64,000 nucleotides of DNA from JAWXVD01 sp044425705. GTDB taxonomy: Bacteria; Bacillota; Clostridia; Lachnospirales; Lachnospiraceae. Position numbers and translations under genes: made by a program. How positions within the stretch are numbered: the first letter of the stretch is position 1; every line of letters begins with the position of its first letter. Positions 45,575-55,113 of this stretch are shown here, in pieces. The stretch is from contig JAWXVD010000004.1 of NCBI GenBank assembly GCA_044425705.1, positions 1 through 64,000 of the forward strand, read 5' to 3'. Under the pieces are notes generated by a model. That model did no database searches. It saw nothing but the letters and a program-made list of their open reading frames with translations, and had not been told where the DNA came from.

Positions 45575-45697
45575 CTCATTACCTCCTAGTAATATTATCA
45601 GTGAAAGTTTTATGTAGTCCCTCTTTTGACTTCATAAAATCTTACACCAAATTACATTATAAAATAATTGTACTATTTTTACAACGAAAATTTTTTC

Positions 45698-46996
45698 TTA
45701 TCGCAATCTTTGTCTGATTTCATTTGCTTTCTGATAGATGCGTTCCACATCTTCGCACCCAATAAACTGACCTTTATAATAACGCATTTCACCATGAATC
45801 ATTGTCATTTTAATATTCTGTTTACTTCCACTATAGACAATATTTTTACTTATATGATTCAATGGTTGCATATTAGGCTGATGCAAATCAATCATAATAA
45901 TATCTGCCAATTTTCCTTTGCCCAATACGTCAGCTTCTAGCATTCCCATGGATACTGCACCATTTACTGTTGCCATTCTCAATACTTCCATTGCGTCTAC
46001 CGCTGCCGGATTTTTCTCTCGTAAGTTAGCAAAAGCAGTAACTAAAAACATTTCTCTAAACATATCTAGGCAATTATTGCTAGATGCTCCATCGGTACCA
46101 ATCGCAACTGGAATTCCTTCTTCTATATAAGTAGTAATGGGTACAATGCCACTAGCTAGTTTTGCATTAGATGCCGGATTAGATACCACTGTAATCCTTC
46201 TCTTCTTAAAAATCTCTAAATCTTCCTTGGTCGGATATACTCCATGATAAATAGAACCACCAAAATCAAATAACCCTAATGAATCAAATAAAACAGGAGG
46301 TGTCATGCCATACTTATTAATACAGTCTTGTACCTCTGCCTCTGTCTCAGACATATGCGCATAGAGAGGTGCTTGGTATTTGTGTGTTAATTTAGAAACT
46401 TCTTCTAACAACTCTTTTGAACAAGTATATTCTGCATGAACCGCCATTTTAAATTGAATTAATGGGTGCTGATCATTCAGTGCAAGAAACCTTTCTTCCA
46501 TCTCCTGAATGGATGAGACAAATAAATTCAATCCGCTAACCGCAGCGCAACGCATCCCCATTTCTTTGCATGCTTTCACAGTTGCCTCTGGCTGAATATA
46601 CATATCACCAATAGCAGTTACTCCACTAGTCAAATATTCTAAAATAGCTAATTTCGTTAAATGATAGCAATCCTCCTTGGTCATTTTCGCCTCTCTAGGA
46701 AAAATTTCATTATGTAGCCAATCTTGTAAGTTTAAATCATCGCACATAGAGCGAAATACCGTCATTCCTGAGTGAGTATGTGGATTTTTAAATCCTGGCA
46801 TCAATACATTGCCTTCACAATCTATTTCCTGATCCCATAATATCGTTTTGAATTGATTCTCTCGAAAAAAAGAATCAAAATCGTTCCCCTTGCCTACATA
46901 TATGATTTTTTCATCCTGTATCCAGATTTCTCCCATGAAAATATCTTCATTTGGTTTCATAGTTAAAACTCTAGCGTTAAAAAAACGAATATTCAT
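45698..46996 (-). CDS. Amidohydrolase, MTA/SAH deaminase-like
   Basis: The 432-aa metal-dependent hydrolase is of the TrzN/MtaD group. The N-terminal metal site PGFKNPHTH, the middle VHAEYT and HMSETEAEV, the YHGV region and GTDGASSNN give the usual His-His-His-Asp set. The family deaminates 5'-methylthioadenosine, S-adenosylhomocysteine or related bases. The start MNIRFFNARV follows AAGAGATGG at long spacing; the open frame runs 12 codons further with no family similarity. It is next to a purine permease. Confidence 0.87.
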   Translation of the reverse strand: MNIRFFNARVLTMKPNEDIFMGEIWIQDEKIIYVGKGNDFDSFFRENQFKTILWDQEIDCEGNVLMPGFKNPHTHSGMTVFRSMCDDLNLQDWLHNEIFPREAKMTKEDCYHLTKLAILEYLTSGVTAIGDMYIQPEATVKACKEMGMRCAAVSGLNLFVSSIQEMEERFLALNDQHPLIQFKMAVHAEYTCSKELLEEVSKLTHKYQAPLYAHMSETEAEVQDCINKYGMTPPVLFDSLGLFDFGGSIYHGVYPTKEDLEIFKKRRITVVSNPASNAKLASGIVPITTYIEEGIPVAIGTDGASSNNCLDMFREMFLVTAFANLREKNPAAVDAMEVLRMATVNGAVSMGMLEADVLGKGKLADIIMIDLHQPNMQPLNHISKNIVYSGSKQNIKMTMIHGEMRYYKGQFIGCEDVERIYQKANEIRQRLR

Positions 46997-47034
46997 AAAT
47001 AATAACCATCTCTTCCTATTCGAAACTATCAAAT

Positions 47035-47076
47035 AAAAACAAGAGAATATAAATAAAATTATTTTCTCTTGTTTTT
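47035..47076 (-). terminator. Intrinsic terminator after telA
   Basis: AAAAACAAGAGAA pairs with TTCTCTTGTTTTT around a 16-base AT-rich loop, with T-tracts on both sides. It separates the xpaC-telA unit from the amidohydrolase gene. Confidence 0.75.
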
Positions 47077-47110
47077 ATTTTTCTGCTTATTCTCTCATTT
47101 ATTTTCTTAC

Positions 47111-48268
47111 TTATCTTCCTTTACTCACTTGTAGCAAACGATTTTTCAAATCATTTTCCATACGAGATAACTCTGCTTCTGCTTCTCTTCTCTTTGTACG
47201 ACCTTCATCTTGAATTTTCATTACTTCATCCAATGTTGTAATTAAAGATTCATTTGTTGCTTTTAATGTTTCAATATCGACAATTCCTCTTTCTGATTCT
47301 TTTGCCGTTTCGATAGTAGCCATTTTCAAGGTCTCTGCATTTTTCTTTAGTAATTCATTGGTCATATCTGTCACTTCTCTTTGTGCTTTGGCTGCTTCAA
47401 GAGAATGATTGATTCCTAAAGTTAATACCATTTGGCTCTTCCACAATGGAATTGTATTTACTAATGTTGACTGAATTTTTTCTGACATTAAAGTATCATT
47501 GCTTTGTACCAAACGAATTTGTGGTGCCATTTGAATCGAAACCATGCGTGTTAATTCCAAATCATGAATTTTCTTTTCGAAACGATCACACATTGCAACT
47601 AAATCATTGGCAGCCTGTGCATCTTCTGGTAAACCTGAAGCCTCTGCCTTTGCTGTCAACTCTGGTATTTCTGTTGCTCTTACTTGTGCTAATTTTTTCT
47701 TACCTGCTAAAATGTACATAGAAAGTTCTTTAAAATATGTTTTATTCAATTCATACATTTTGTCAAGCATAGCACTATCTTTCATCAATTGCATTTGATG
47801 ACCTTCTAGTGAATCAATAATTTTGTTGATATTAGCTTCTGCTTTATCATATTTCACTTTAAAATTATCAATCTTATTTTTTCCTTTTTTAAAAAATCCT
47901 AAGATGCCTTTTTCTTCATCTTCATCATCAAAGTTTTTTAATTCTAATACAACATCTCCTAGAAGTTCTCCCACTTCACCCAAATCTTTATTGCGAACAT
48001 TTCCAAGTGCTACTTCTGAGAACTCTGCTACTTTCTTCTGTGCACCAGCACCAAATTGCATCACAACATTTGCATTTGTCAATTCAATATTTTCTGCAAA
48101 ATCATTAATCATCTTTCTTTCATCTTCTGTGAATGCACTTTCATCAAATGTTGCTACCTCTGCTGCTTTTTCTGGTTCTACGACTGCTAACTCTGCTGTC
48201 GCTTCCATAATTTCTGAAAATGGATCCAATGTTAATGTTGGGGTTGTTTCTAGTTTAATTTCACTCAT
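47111..48268 (-). CDS. Toxic-anion resistance protein, TelA family
   Basis: The 385-aa soluble, coiled-coil-rich protein has the TelA core (MYELNKTYFKELSMYILAGKKKL, then WKSQMVLTLGINHSLEAAKAQREVTDMTNELLKKNAE). B. subtilis YaaN is the nearest well-known relative. The family is linked to tellurite and cell-envelope stress resistance, mechanism unknown. An XpaC-like gene lies just upstream, the same pairing as xpaC-yaaN in Bacillus. AAGGATGG precedes the ATG. Confidence 0.9.
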   Translation of the reverse strand: MSEIKLETTPTLTLDPFSEIMEATAELAVVEPEKAAEVATFDESAFTEDERKMINDFAENIELTNANVVMQFGAGAQKKVAEFSEVALGNVRNKDLGEVGELLGDVVLELKNFDDEDEEKGILGFFKKGKNKIDNFKVKYDKAEANINKIIDSLEGHQMQLMKDSAMLDKMYELNKTYFKELSMYILAGKKKLAQVRATEIPELTAKAEASGLPEDAQAANDLVAMCDRFEKKIHDLELTRMVSIQMAPQIRLVQSNDTLMSEKIQSTLVNTIPLWKSQMVLTLGINHSLEAAKAQREVTDMTNELLKKNAETLKMATIETAKESERGIVDIETLKATNESLITTLDEVMKIQDEGRTKRREAEAELSRMENDLKNRLLQVSKGR

Positions 48269-48409
48269 CTGCCTTCCATCCTTTCTTCTGTTACCCTAAG
48301 GGAATCTCTAATAACTTTTCCATTCACAAGTTTATAATTTATTAAATTGTATTAATAGAATACAAATTTCGATACTTTACTTCTGAGTTTTACATATTAA
48401 CACACTAAT

Positions 48410-48462
48410 AACCATCACTTTCTCTCAGTAGGTTGAAAAATCTTATTTTTCAACCTACTATC
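48410..48462. repeat. Hairpin plus GAGAGAAAG leader module
   Basis: AGTAGGTTGAAAAAT pairs perfectly with ATTTTTCAACCTACT (48428-48460). On the minus strand it is followed by GAGAGAAAGTGATGGTTATT. It lies between xpaC and telA, but 140 bases before the telA start, so here the ribosome-site part has no gene directly behind it. Confidence 0.7.
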
Positions 48463-48463
48463 C

Positions 48464-49528
48464 CTATTTAAAATCACTACCTAGTAATCCTTCTTGATTT
48501 AACATAGTTGATAGTACCTCAATATCTGTAGATACATCTAATGCTTCTTCTTTAAATAATTGATCAAACAAATTCTCAAAAGCCACATTAATCTGATCAA
48601 TACTAGACTCTATTTCACGTTTACTTTTTATGATATTATCACCTTGTACAACTTGTTTATCAAATTCATAATATGCATTGACTAACTTTAAAGTAGTTGG
48701 CAGATAGTAATTCATAAACCTTCTAATATCAGGCATTTTCTCAGGCTTTTTCTTCACTTGTTCAAAAATTTTCGTACAAACTGTTTCTAATGCATACAAC
48801 TTATTAGAAAAATCTACTTTTAATATTTTTTCATTAGCACCTTTAATCTGCTGAATATAGCCCTCTCCTTCAGCCAACAAGGCTACTAATTGTTTTCCTT
48901 GTGGATTATTATATAATAATTCACGCTCTTCTTCTATTCTAAGTTTCTCTTGTAATATCTTCTTTTCTTCTTCAATTTCCAATACTTCTCTGGCTTCTTC
49001 TACTCGTGCATATTCTTTATACACATCATGTGAAGAAATAAAACAAGTTCTCTGTTTATCCATGTAACCTTCAAAAAACCATTCTTCATCTATCATTTGT
49101 TGTAATTCTTCTATAACGAACTTTCTACTTTTCTTTGTTACTTTTGCCAATTTCTCAATTGTAGCATAATTTTTTTCTTTTAGTACATTTATGTACATGA
49201 AAAATCTTCTTTCCCTATTAATTGTTTTCATACCATTAATAGTACATACCACAGCGCCTATTAGAAAAGGAATTGTTAAGATTGCAGTGATACCTTTTGC
49301 AGCACCAGCTCCTGGAATAAGCAACAAAATCAGACTAGATAACGAGAGACCAAATGCTGGCACTCCTAAAATCACGCCTACAACAAGCAAAAAAACACCC
49401 ATGTTACTATCTTTTGCTTTACGTATAGCTGGAAATGTTGCTTTAACCATTTTATTATTATCGTCTTTATATTGATATTGATATGCATTTTTGTATTGAT
49501 TTCTCTTACTTAGTTGACTATTTGCCAT
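48464..49528 (-). CDS. XpaC-like membrane protein
   Basis: The protein of about 354 aa has two membrane helices near residues 45-95 (GVFLLVVGVILGVPAFGL; ITAILTIPFLIGAVVCTI), a winged-helix-like stretch (TIEKLAKVTKKSRKFVIEELQQMIDEEWF), a coiled coil and the XpaC domain (MPDIRRFMNYYLPTTLKLVNAYYEFD). XpaC was first named for hydrolysis of a phosphatase dye, but the true function is unknown. The start is either the ATG at 49528 (MANSQLSK) or at 49540 (MSINMANS); both lie in the leader module. It forms a unit with telA. Confidence 0.8.
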   Translation of the reverse strand: MANSQLSKRNQYKNAYQYQYKDDNNKMVKATFPAIRKAKDSNMGVFLLVVGVILGVPAFGLSLSSLILLLIPGAGAAKGITAILTIPFLIGAVVCTINGMKTINRERRFFMYINVLKEKNYATIEKLAKVTKKSRKFVIEELQQMIDEEWFFEGYMDKQRTCFISSHDVYKEYARVEEAREVLEIEEEKKILQEKLRIEEERELLYNNPQGKQLVALLAEGEGYIQQIKGANEKILKVDFSNKLYALETVCTKIFEQVKKKPEKMPDIRRFMNYYLPTTLKLVNAYYEFDKQVVQGDNIIKSKREIESSIDQINVAFENLFDQLFKEEALDVSTDIEVLSTMLNQEGLLGSDFK

Positions 49529-49588
49529 ATTAATACTCATACCTTTCTCTCAGCTGGTTGAAAATTTTATTTTTCAACTTAGTGCCAA
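49528..49588. repeat. Hairpin plus GAGAGAAAG leader module
   Basis: On the minus strand, AGTTGAAAAATA pairs with TATTTTCAACCAGCT-side bases; then CTGAGAGAAAGGTATGAGTA TTAATATG provides the ribosome site and start of the XpaC-like gene. Confidence 0.65.
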
Positions 49589-49609
49589 TCTCTTCACTAC
49601 ATTAAAATA

Positions 49610-49672
49610 ATAAAAATGCTACATCTCTGTAACGTTTTCATTATATCATGCATTTGAAATTTTTTGTAGCAA
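49610..49672 (-). terminator. Possible terminator after the kinase gene
   Basis: TGCTACA near 49667 pairs with TGTAGCA near 49632 on the minus strand and is followed by TTTTTATTATTTT. The loop is long (about 45 bases) and contains a TATAAT hexamer, so this may be terminator plus promoter of the xpaC-telA unit. Confidence 0.45.
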
Positions 49673-49680
49673 AATTTTAA

Positions 49681-51081
49681 TTAATTACTATAATACTTTA
49701 GTTCAAAAGAAGCGATAATACCTTTTCTTGCCTCATCTAAATCATTGTAAATACCATGTTCTATCATTTGACATAATAAATTACCAATCGCAGTTGCTTC
49801 ATTTGGTCCTGCTACCACTTCACATTCTGCATATTTAGCTGTCAACTCATTCAAATAAGTAGCATTAGACCCTCCACCTACAATATATATTTGATTAAAT
49901 TGAATCCCTGTTAATTCTTCAATCTGTTCTTTTGTTTTCGCATAATACATGGCCAAACTTTTATAAATAACACTTGCCATCTCAGGCAAATCTTGTGGCA
50001 CTTGTTGATTTGTATTCTTACAGTATTCTTGGATGGCTTCCACCATCGATTCTGGTGCCATAAAACTGCTGTGATTACAATCTAAAATCGTAGGAAGTTC
50101 TATTTTGGCTGCATCTGCACAAATTTCTCCAAAGGATTTTCCTTCACCAATTTCTTTCTTTACCGATTGAATCATCCACAACCCCATAATATTTTTCAAA
50201 TAACGATATTTGTGATTATATCCACCTTCATTAGAAAATCCTGCAATTCTACTTTCTTCACTACATGTAGCAGCATTATTTTCTATTCCCATCAATGACC
50301 ATGTACCAGAACTGATATAAAGTGTTGATTCATTTAAACTTGGTACAGACATAACAGCTGAAGCAGTATCATGCGCTGCTACCATAATGACATTACAATC
50401 AAATCCTACTGCATCAACAATTTCAGGTTTTAAATTTCCAGTTTTTGTACCAGGCAAATGAATCTCTTGGAATATTTTCTTTGGAAATCCTAACTTTTCT
50501 ATCAATGCATAATCCCATTCATTTGTTGTAATATCAAGAAGCTGACCTGTAGAGGCTATGGTATATTCTTGTTTTTTATTTCCCGTTAGTAAGTAATTAT
50601 AGTAATCTGGTGTCATTAACATAGCTTCTGCTTGTTCTAGTGCTTCTGGTTCTTGTTCCTTAATTGCCATCAATTGATTGATGGTATTATATGGTTGATC
50701 TTGAATACCCGTTCTTGCATATAAATCCTTTGAACTAATATATGTATCTACTGATTCTTTGATATGGTCTGTTCTATGGTCTCTATAACCAACTGCATCA
50801 TTGATTACTTTTCCCTCTTTATCTATTAAGACAAAATCCACTCCCCAAGTATCAATTCCCATACTGGTTGGAATCTTCCCTATTTCCTTACATTTCTTTA
50901 AACCTTCAACAATAGAAGAAAATAAGAATTCATCATTCCAACATAAGTGTCCATTTTTCTTTTCCATTCCATTTGAAAAACGATAAATTTCCTCTAGCTC
51001 AATCTTCCCATCCTGTACACTACCTAGAATATGTCTACCACTAGATGCTCCTACATCTACCGCTAAAAAATACTTTGTCAT
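49681..51081 (-). CDS. FGGY-family sugar kinase, rhamnulokinase-like; probably L-fuculokinase here
   Basis: The 466-aa kinase is nearest to RhaB in its motifs: AVDVGASSGRHILG (ATP loop), GIDTWGVDFVLID, YRDHRTD, TPDYYNYLLTG, HDTASAV, SSGTWSLMG and IVGGGSNATYLN. RhaB-type kinases phosphorylate L-rhamnulose, but the gene follows fucI by 200 bases. It most likely makes L-fuculose-1-phosphate for the aldolase of the microcompartment. The start MTKYFLAV is set by AAGGAGGAG 6 bases upstream; the open frame extends 18 codons. No rhaA or rhaD is in the window. Confidence 0.85.
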   Translation of the reverse strand: MTKYFLAVDVGASSGRHILGSVQDGKIELEEIYRFSNGMEKKNGHLCWNDEFLFSSIVEGLKKCKEIGKIPTSMGIDTWGVDFVLIDKEGKVINDAVGYRDHRTDHIKESVDTYISSKDLYARTGIQDQPYNTINQLMAIKEQEPEALEQAEAMLMTPDYYNYLLTGNKKQEYTIASTGQLLDITTNEWDYALIEKLGFPKKIFQEIHLPGTKTGNLKPEIVDAVGFDCNVIMVAAHDTASAVMSVPSLNESTLYISSGTWSLMGIENNAATCSEESRIAGFSNEGGYNHKYRYLKNIMGLWMIQSVKKEIGEGKSFGEICADAAKIELPTILDCNHSSFMAPESMVEAIQEYCKNTNQQVPQDLPEMASVIYKSLAMYYAKTKEQIEELTGIQFNQIYIVGGGSNATYLNELTAKYAECEVVAGPNEATAIGNLLCQMIEHGIYNDLDEARKGIIASFELKYYSN

Positions 51082-51121
51082 AACCGACTCCTCCTTCATT
51101 TTAATAACACCTTCAAATACA

Positions 51122-51170
51122 AATATAATCTGCAACTGGCAAACTGAAAATTGCCCGCGCAGATTATATT
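51122..51170. other. Nested hairpin between fucI and kinase
   Basis: AATATAATCTGC (51122-51133) pairs with GCAGATTATATT (51159-51170); inside, GGCAA pairs with TTGCC. On the minus strand it is followed by GAAGGTGTTATTAAAATG, similar to the leader module before other genes. It may tune kinase expression relative to fucI. Confidence 0.55.
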
Positions 51171-51282
51171 CGTTCTCTATTTATAACATACCCTTCTCTT
51201 TAAATAACCTATAACAAGAAATTAAATACAACTATTCCTGTTATTACATATCACCTACAAATCTCACATTATACAAACTAAA

Positions 51283-53088
51283 TTATTTACGAATGTTTTT
51301 GTATAATGGTCCATATGCTTCACAAGCTCTATAATCTTGACCTTCTTTATCCATTCCAAATGCATTCCAAGATGCTGGTCTAAAGATAGTATCTTCTGGC
51401 ACATTGTGCATTGCTACTGGAATACGAAGCATTGAACAAAGTGTAATCACATCTGCTCCAATATGTCCATAACTGATAGCTCCATGGTTTGCTCCCCAAT
51501 TATTCATAACTTCATATGCTGTTTTGAATGCACCTTCTCCTGTAGTTCTTGGTGCAAACCAAGTACATGGCCATGTGTAGTTTGTTCTTTCCCATAATTT
51601 ATCAGAAACTTCTTCTGGTAAATCAACTGTCCATCCTTCTGCGATTTGCATCACAGGACCAATTCCTTTTACAAGATTCAAACGAATCATTGTAACAGGC
51701 ATTTCAGATTTTGTATAGAATCTAGAAGAGTATCCGCCTCCTCTAAAGTATCCATTATCAGCTGCACTCCACTCTGTTGCTGCTGCCATAGCTTCAATAT
51801 CAGCTTCAGTTACATCGTACCAAGCTTTCATCGTACCATTTCCATTTTCATCCACACTAACACCGCTGGCATCAAGACAAGTAGCTCCCGAATTAATTAA
51901 GTGAATGAATCCACCCGATTCTTTTGCAACACCCTCAATTTGATATCCTGTTGCTTTTTCTACTGCTTCTGGACTCCAATATGTACGTACATCCGAGAAA
52001 ATTTGTGCTTTATTAGTTAATAATTTCATAAATAACATACTAACACCATTTAGTACATCATTTTCTGTGGCCAATACATAAGGTTCTCTCACACCATTCC
52101 AGTCGAATGAAGTATTTAATAATGCTTCTGGGAAGTCACAGTTAGGATAGAAATCTGTCCATTGTCTCTGACCTTGGAATCCTGCTGCAATGGCATTATG
52201 ACCAACCATTTCTTCTTCACAACCTTTAGGAAGGTTTGGATTTCCATTCATTAAGTCTTTGATGATACACATCATTTTAACAACGAATTCCCAATCGCTT
52301 TCTTTCTTTTCTGGGCTTCCCTGTAATTCTACTGGGTTAACATCAATACCTTCTTTACATTTTTCTTTTGTCCAAGCCAATGCTTTTTGATATTCTGCTT
52401 CATCGTAAATACCTTCTGTCATACGACGGATGATTTCTACTTCATCTACAGATTCTACACGCATGCCTAAGTATTCTTCAATAAATGCAGGGTCGATAAT
52501 GGATCCACCGATACCCATACAAATAGATCCAATTTGTAAGTAAGAATTTCCACGCATAGAAGCTGCTGCTACTGCTGCACGGCCAAATCTTAATAATTTT
52601 TCTTCCACATCTGCTGGAATATCTGTAGCGTCAGCTGATTGCACATCATGTCCATAAATACCGAATGCTGGAAGTCCTTTTTGTGCATGAGTTGCTAAAA
52701 CTGATGCTAAGTATACAGCTCCTGGTCTTTCTGTTCCATTAAATCCCCAAACACCTTTGATTGTCATAGGATCCATATCCATTGTTTCTGCACCATAACA
52801 CCAACATGGAGTTACTGTAAGTGTAACAGATACACCTTCTTTTCTAAATTTAGCTTCACAAGCTGCTGTTTCCGCAACACGACCAATTGTTGTGTCAGCA
52901 ATCACAACTTTCACTGGTTCACCGTTTGAATATTTCAAATTATCAGTTAGCAATTTTGCAGCTGATTTTGCCATATTCATTGTTTGATCTTCTAATGATT
53001 CACGTACTTTTAAAGCTCCTCTTCTACCGTCAATTGTAGGACGAATTCCGATAACTGGAAATTCTCCAATAATTCTTTTTTCTGCCAT
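51283..53088 (-). CDS. fucI: L-fucose isomerase
   Basis: The 601-aa Mn-dependent isomerase converts L-fucose to L-fuculose. It has [29 protein letters not shown] at the N-terminus, the [16 protein letters not shown] and [16 protein letters not shown] stretches with active-site Glu/Asp regions, and the C-terminal [21 protein letters not shown]. The length matches FucI (about 590). The start MAEKRI is preferred because AAGGAGG is 8 bases upstream; the ATG two codons earlier is too close. It is divergent from an AraC-type regulator. Confidence 0.95.
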   Translation of the reverse strand: MAEKRIIGEFPVIGIRPTIDGRRGALKVRESLEDQTMNMAKSAAKLLTDNLKYSNGEPVKVVIADTTIGRVAETAACEAKFRKEGVSVTLTVTPCWCYGAETMDMDPMTIKGVWGFNGTERPGAVYLASVLATHAQKGLPAFGIYGHDVQSADATDIPADVEEKLLRFGRAAVAAASMRGNSYLQIGSICMGIGGSIIDPAFIEEYLGMRVESVDEVEIIRRMTEGIYDEAEYQKALAWTKEKCKEGIDVNPVELQGSPEKKESDWEFVVKMMCIIKDLMNGNPNLPKGCEEEMVGHNAIAAGFQGQRQWTDFYPNCDFPEALLNTSFDWNGVREPYVLATENDVLNGVSMLFMKLLTNKAQIFSDVRTYWSPEAVEKATGYQIEGVAKESGGFIHLINSGATCLDASGVSVDENGNGTMKAWYDVTEADIEAMAAATEWSAADNGYFRGGGYSSRFYTKSEMPVTMIRLNLVKGIGPVMQIAEGWTVDLPEEVSDKLWERTNYTWPCTWFAPRTTGEGAFKTAYEVMNNWGANHGAISYGHIGADVITLCSMLRIPVAMHNVPEDTIFRPASWNAFGMDKEGQDYRACEAYGPLYKNIRK

Positions 53089-53412
53089 GTTCATTTCCTC
53101 CTTAAATTTAAACTTTCATGTTTTAATGCCACAATTTCATTTTGATACAATATGAAATCGCTCATTTTTTCATCATTTACCAATTTTTATATTCTACAAA
53201 TAACTTTTATACTTCAATTTCTATTATACAATTGTTATCTTATAATTTCTTGTGCTATAATAACTTATAATAGTACAATATTCACTTTTTATATTTTTCA
53301 GCAACTACAAAATACATAACCCCTATATTTAATACAAATTATAATCTAACTATTCATGCATAAGCTGAACTGTTACATTATATCAACACTTTTTTGGAGG
53401 CATAGAAATGAT
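53089..53412. other. Divergent regulatory spacer, fucI and AraC gene
   Basis: Very AT-rich. Several TATAAT hexamers lie on the plus strand (53240-53275) and can serve the AraC gene; a GTTAC-type repeat remnant is at 53346-53376. No clear operator was resolved by eye. TTTCATGTTTTAATG near 53114 resembles the TTTTATG repeats upstream of the microcompartment promoter. Confidence 0.45.
53346..53376. repeat. GTTAC-type hairpin, TTCAGC/GCTGAA variant
   Basis: CTAACTATTCATGCATAAGC then TGAACTGTTAC: a degenerate copy of the hairpin at 57357-57387. A half-copy (AGCTGAACTGTTAC) is at 9433-9446. Confidence 0.55.
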
Positions 53413-54270
53413 ATGAAATATTTAGATTACAAAGAACATAGAAAACAAGGAACCTTCTCTTTCCCCATTGCTTTTTATCATATAGAACCAAGTCACCCTC
53501 GTTATTTAATGCCTTATCACTGGCATACTGAATACGAAATTATGCGAATTATAAAAGGCTCTTTTGAAATGACTATAAATGGTCAAATTTTTCAATTTTC
53601 CGCCGATGATATTATTTTTATTTATGACGGCTTGTTGCATGGTGGAACGCCACATGATTGTATCTATGAATGCATTGTATTTGATATGAATATCTTATTA
53701 CGTGATAATCATATCTGTAGCAAACAAATTCAAAAATTATTAGCACATGAAATCTTAATTTACCAGGTATTACCTAAGGATATCGTTGGTATGCAGGCCA
53801 TTATCAATAATCTTTTTGAATCTATGCATGAAAAAAGAACTGGATATGAATTCATCACACACGGTTCTCTCTACTTATTTTTAGGCCTTATATTAGAAAA
53901 TAAATTATATTCAGAAAATACTGAGTTTTCATCTAGTACACCACATTTAGCTCCTCTCAAAAATGTATTATCATATTTAGAAAAACATTATATGGATGAG
54001 ATTTCTCTAAATCACTTAGCAAATATCGCTGGCATGAATCCCCGCTATTTTTGCCGATATTTTAAAACTTTAACCAATCGACCACCTATCGACTACCTAA
54101 ATTACTATCGCATCGAATGTGCCAGAGAACAATTGTCTACTACCAGTTTATCTATTACTGATGTAGCCTTTAACTGCGGATTCAATGAGGTTAGTTATTT
54201 TATCCGCACTTTTAAAAAATATTTAGGCGTGACACCAAAGCAATATTTAAAAAGCAATTATTCTTCGTGA
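53413..54270 (+). CDS. AraC family regulator, probably of fucose use
   Basis: The 285-aa regulator has an N-terminal cupin (HWHTEYEIMRIIKGSFEMTING, residues 30-55) and C-terminal AraC helix-turn-helix pair (ISLNHLANIAGMNPRYFCRYFKTLTN and SITDVAFNCGFNEVSYFIRTFKKYLG). The start MKYLDYKEH follows TTGGAGG by 12 bases; upstream in-frame codons show no family similarity. Divergence from fucI suggests it responds to L-fucose or a downstream metabolite and activates fucI-kinase. The last codons lie inside a terminator palindrome. Confidence 0.87.
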   Translation: MKYLDYKEHRKQGTFSFPIAFYHIEPSHPRYLMPYHWHTEYEIMRIIKGSFEMTINGQIFQFSADDIIFIYDGLLHGGTPHDCIYECIVFDMNILLRDNHICSKQIQKLLAHEILIYQVLPKDIVGMQAIINNLFESMHEKRTGYEFITHGSLYLFLGLILENKLYSENTEFSSSTPHLAPLKNVLSYLEKHYMDEISLNHLANIAGMNPRYFCRYFKTLTNRPPIDYLNYYRIECAREQLSTTSLSITDVAFNCGFNEVSYFIRTFKKYLGVTPKQYLKSNYSS

Positions 54271-54291
54271 AATAATTGCTTTTTAAATATT
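54242..54291. terminator. Perfect 21-bp bidirectional terminator overlapping a coding end
   Basis: AATATTTAAAAAGCAATTAT(T) at 54242-54262 pairs perfectly with 54271-54291 around CTTCGTGA. The left arm encodes the last residues (YLKSNYS) of the AraC regulator and the loop holds its stop codon. It also ends the microcompartment operon coming from the right. Confidence 0.85.
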
Positions 54292-54301
54292 AAGTCTGTC
54301 A

Positions 54302-55066
54302 TTATTCTGGATATACACATTCGATTTTATTATGTTCAAAAAAATCTAACCATTCTTGACTAGGTTTCTTATCAGTCACTACAACATCTACTAAGTTCAT
54401 ATCACAGATTTTTGTAAATGCAACTCGATCAAATTTTGTATGATCCGCCGCCAAAATATGTTGTTTTGCAGACCCAATCATCGCTTTTTTCGTATCAGCA
54501 AACACTTCTGTGGCATCAGTTACACCCTTTGTAATATCAATGCCCTTGCAAGAAATAACAGCTTTTTCTGCATAATAGCCTTGTAATCCTTCTATGGCTT
54601 TTGTTCCCACCATAGCCAAATACTTAGCCTTTAAATTTCCACCGCAGGAAATAATATTCCATCCAACTACATCTGAAAGCTCTACTAGTACTTCAATAGA
54701 ATTAGTAATAATCGTCAAACGATTTTTATTTTTCAATGCTTTTGCTATAAAGACTGCTGTGGTACTTGCATCTAAAATAACGTGATCCCCATCTTCTATT
54801 AAATCGCCTATCGCTTCAGCAATTTTTTGTTTTCCAGTAACATTTCTTTTTTTTCTCACGTTAAATGGCATATCAATATTTGTATTTTCGTTAAGAACTG
54901 CACCACCGTAACTTTTTATAGCCAGTCCATCCTTATCTAATTTATCTAAATCTCGTCTAATAGTCTCTTCCGAAACATTAAATTGAACACTTAGTTCACT
55001 AACAATTACTTTTTTTTCTTCTTGTAACTTTTCTAAAATCAAGTTACGTCTTTCCACTGCAAGCAT
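54302..55066 (-). CDS. DeoR family transcriptional regulator
   Basis: The 254-aa regulator has an N-terminal winged helix (VIVSELSVQFNVSEETIRRDLDKLDKDGLAIKSYGGAVL) and a C-terminal sugar-phosphate sensor domain of the DeoRC type (DGDHVILDASTTAVFIAKAL; VVVTDK). The start MLAVERRN is preferred; ATGs 4-5 codons earlier lie in the ribosome-site region of the leader module. It is the last gene of the microcompartment operon and likely represses it until fuculose-1-phosphate or a related sugar phosphate appears. Confidence 0.9.
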   Translation of the reverse strand: MLAVERRNLILEKLQEEKKVIVSELSVQFNVSEETIRRDLDKLDKDGLAIKSYGGAVLNENTNIDMPFNVRKKRNVTGKQKIAEAIGDLIEDGDHVILDASTTAVFIAKALKNKNRLTIITNSIEVLVELSDVVGWNIISCGGNLKAKYLAMVGTKAIEGLQGYYAEKAVISCKGIDITKGVTDATEVFADTKKAMIGSAKQHILAADHTKFDRVAFTKICDMNLVDVVVTDKKPSQEWLDFFEHNKIECVYPE

Positions 55067-55105
55067 ACTATTAACCATCACTTTCTACCAGTCTAGCCAA
55101 CTTTA
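55066..55105. repeat. Leader module copy before DeoR gene
   Basis: On the minus strand, GTTGGCTAGACTGGTAGAAA then GTGATGGTTAATAGTATG. It shares the CTAGACTG-x-GAAAG-x-GATGGTTA pattern with the module before degV and at 48410. Confidence 0.5.
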
Positions 55106-55113
55106 ACTCCAAT

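Noticed and set aside
45575..45697. Purine riboswitch upstream of the purine permease
   Set aside because: The conserved loop and junction sequences of the purine aptamer are absent on the minus strand; only a normal GGAGG leader is seen.
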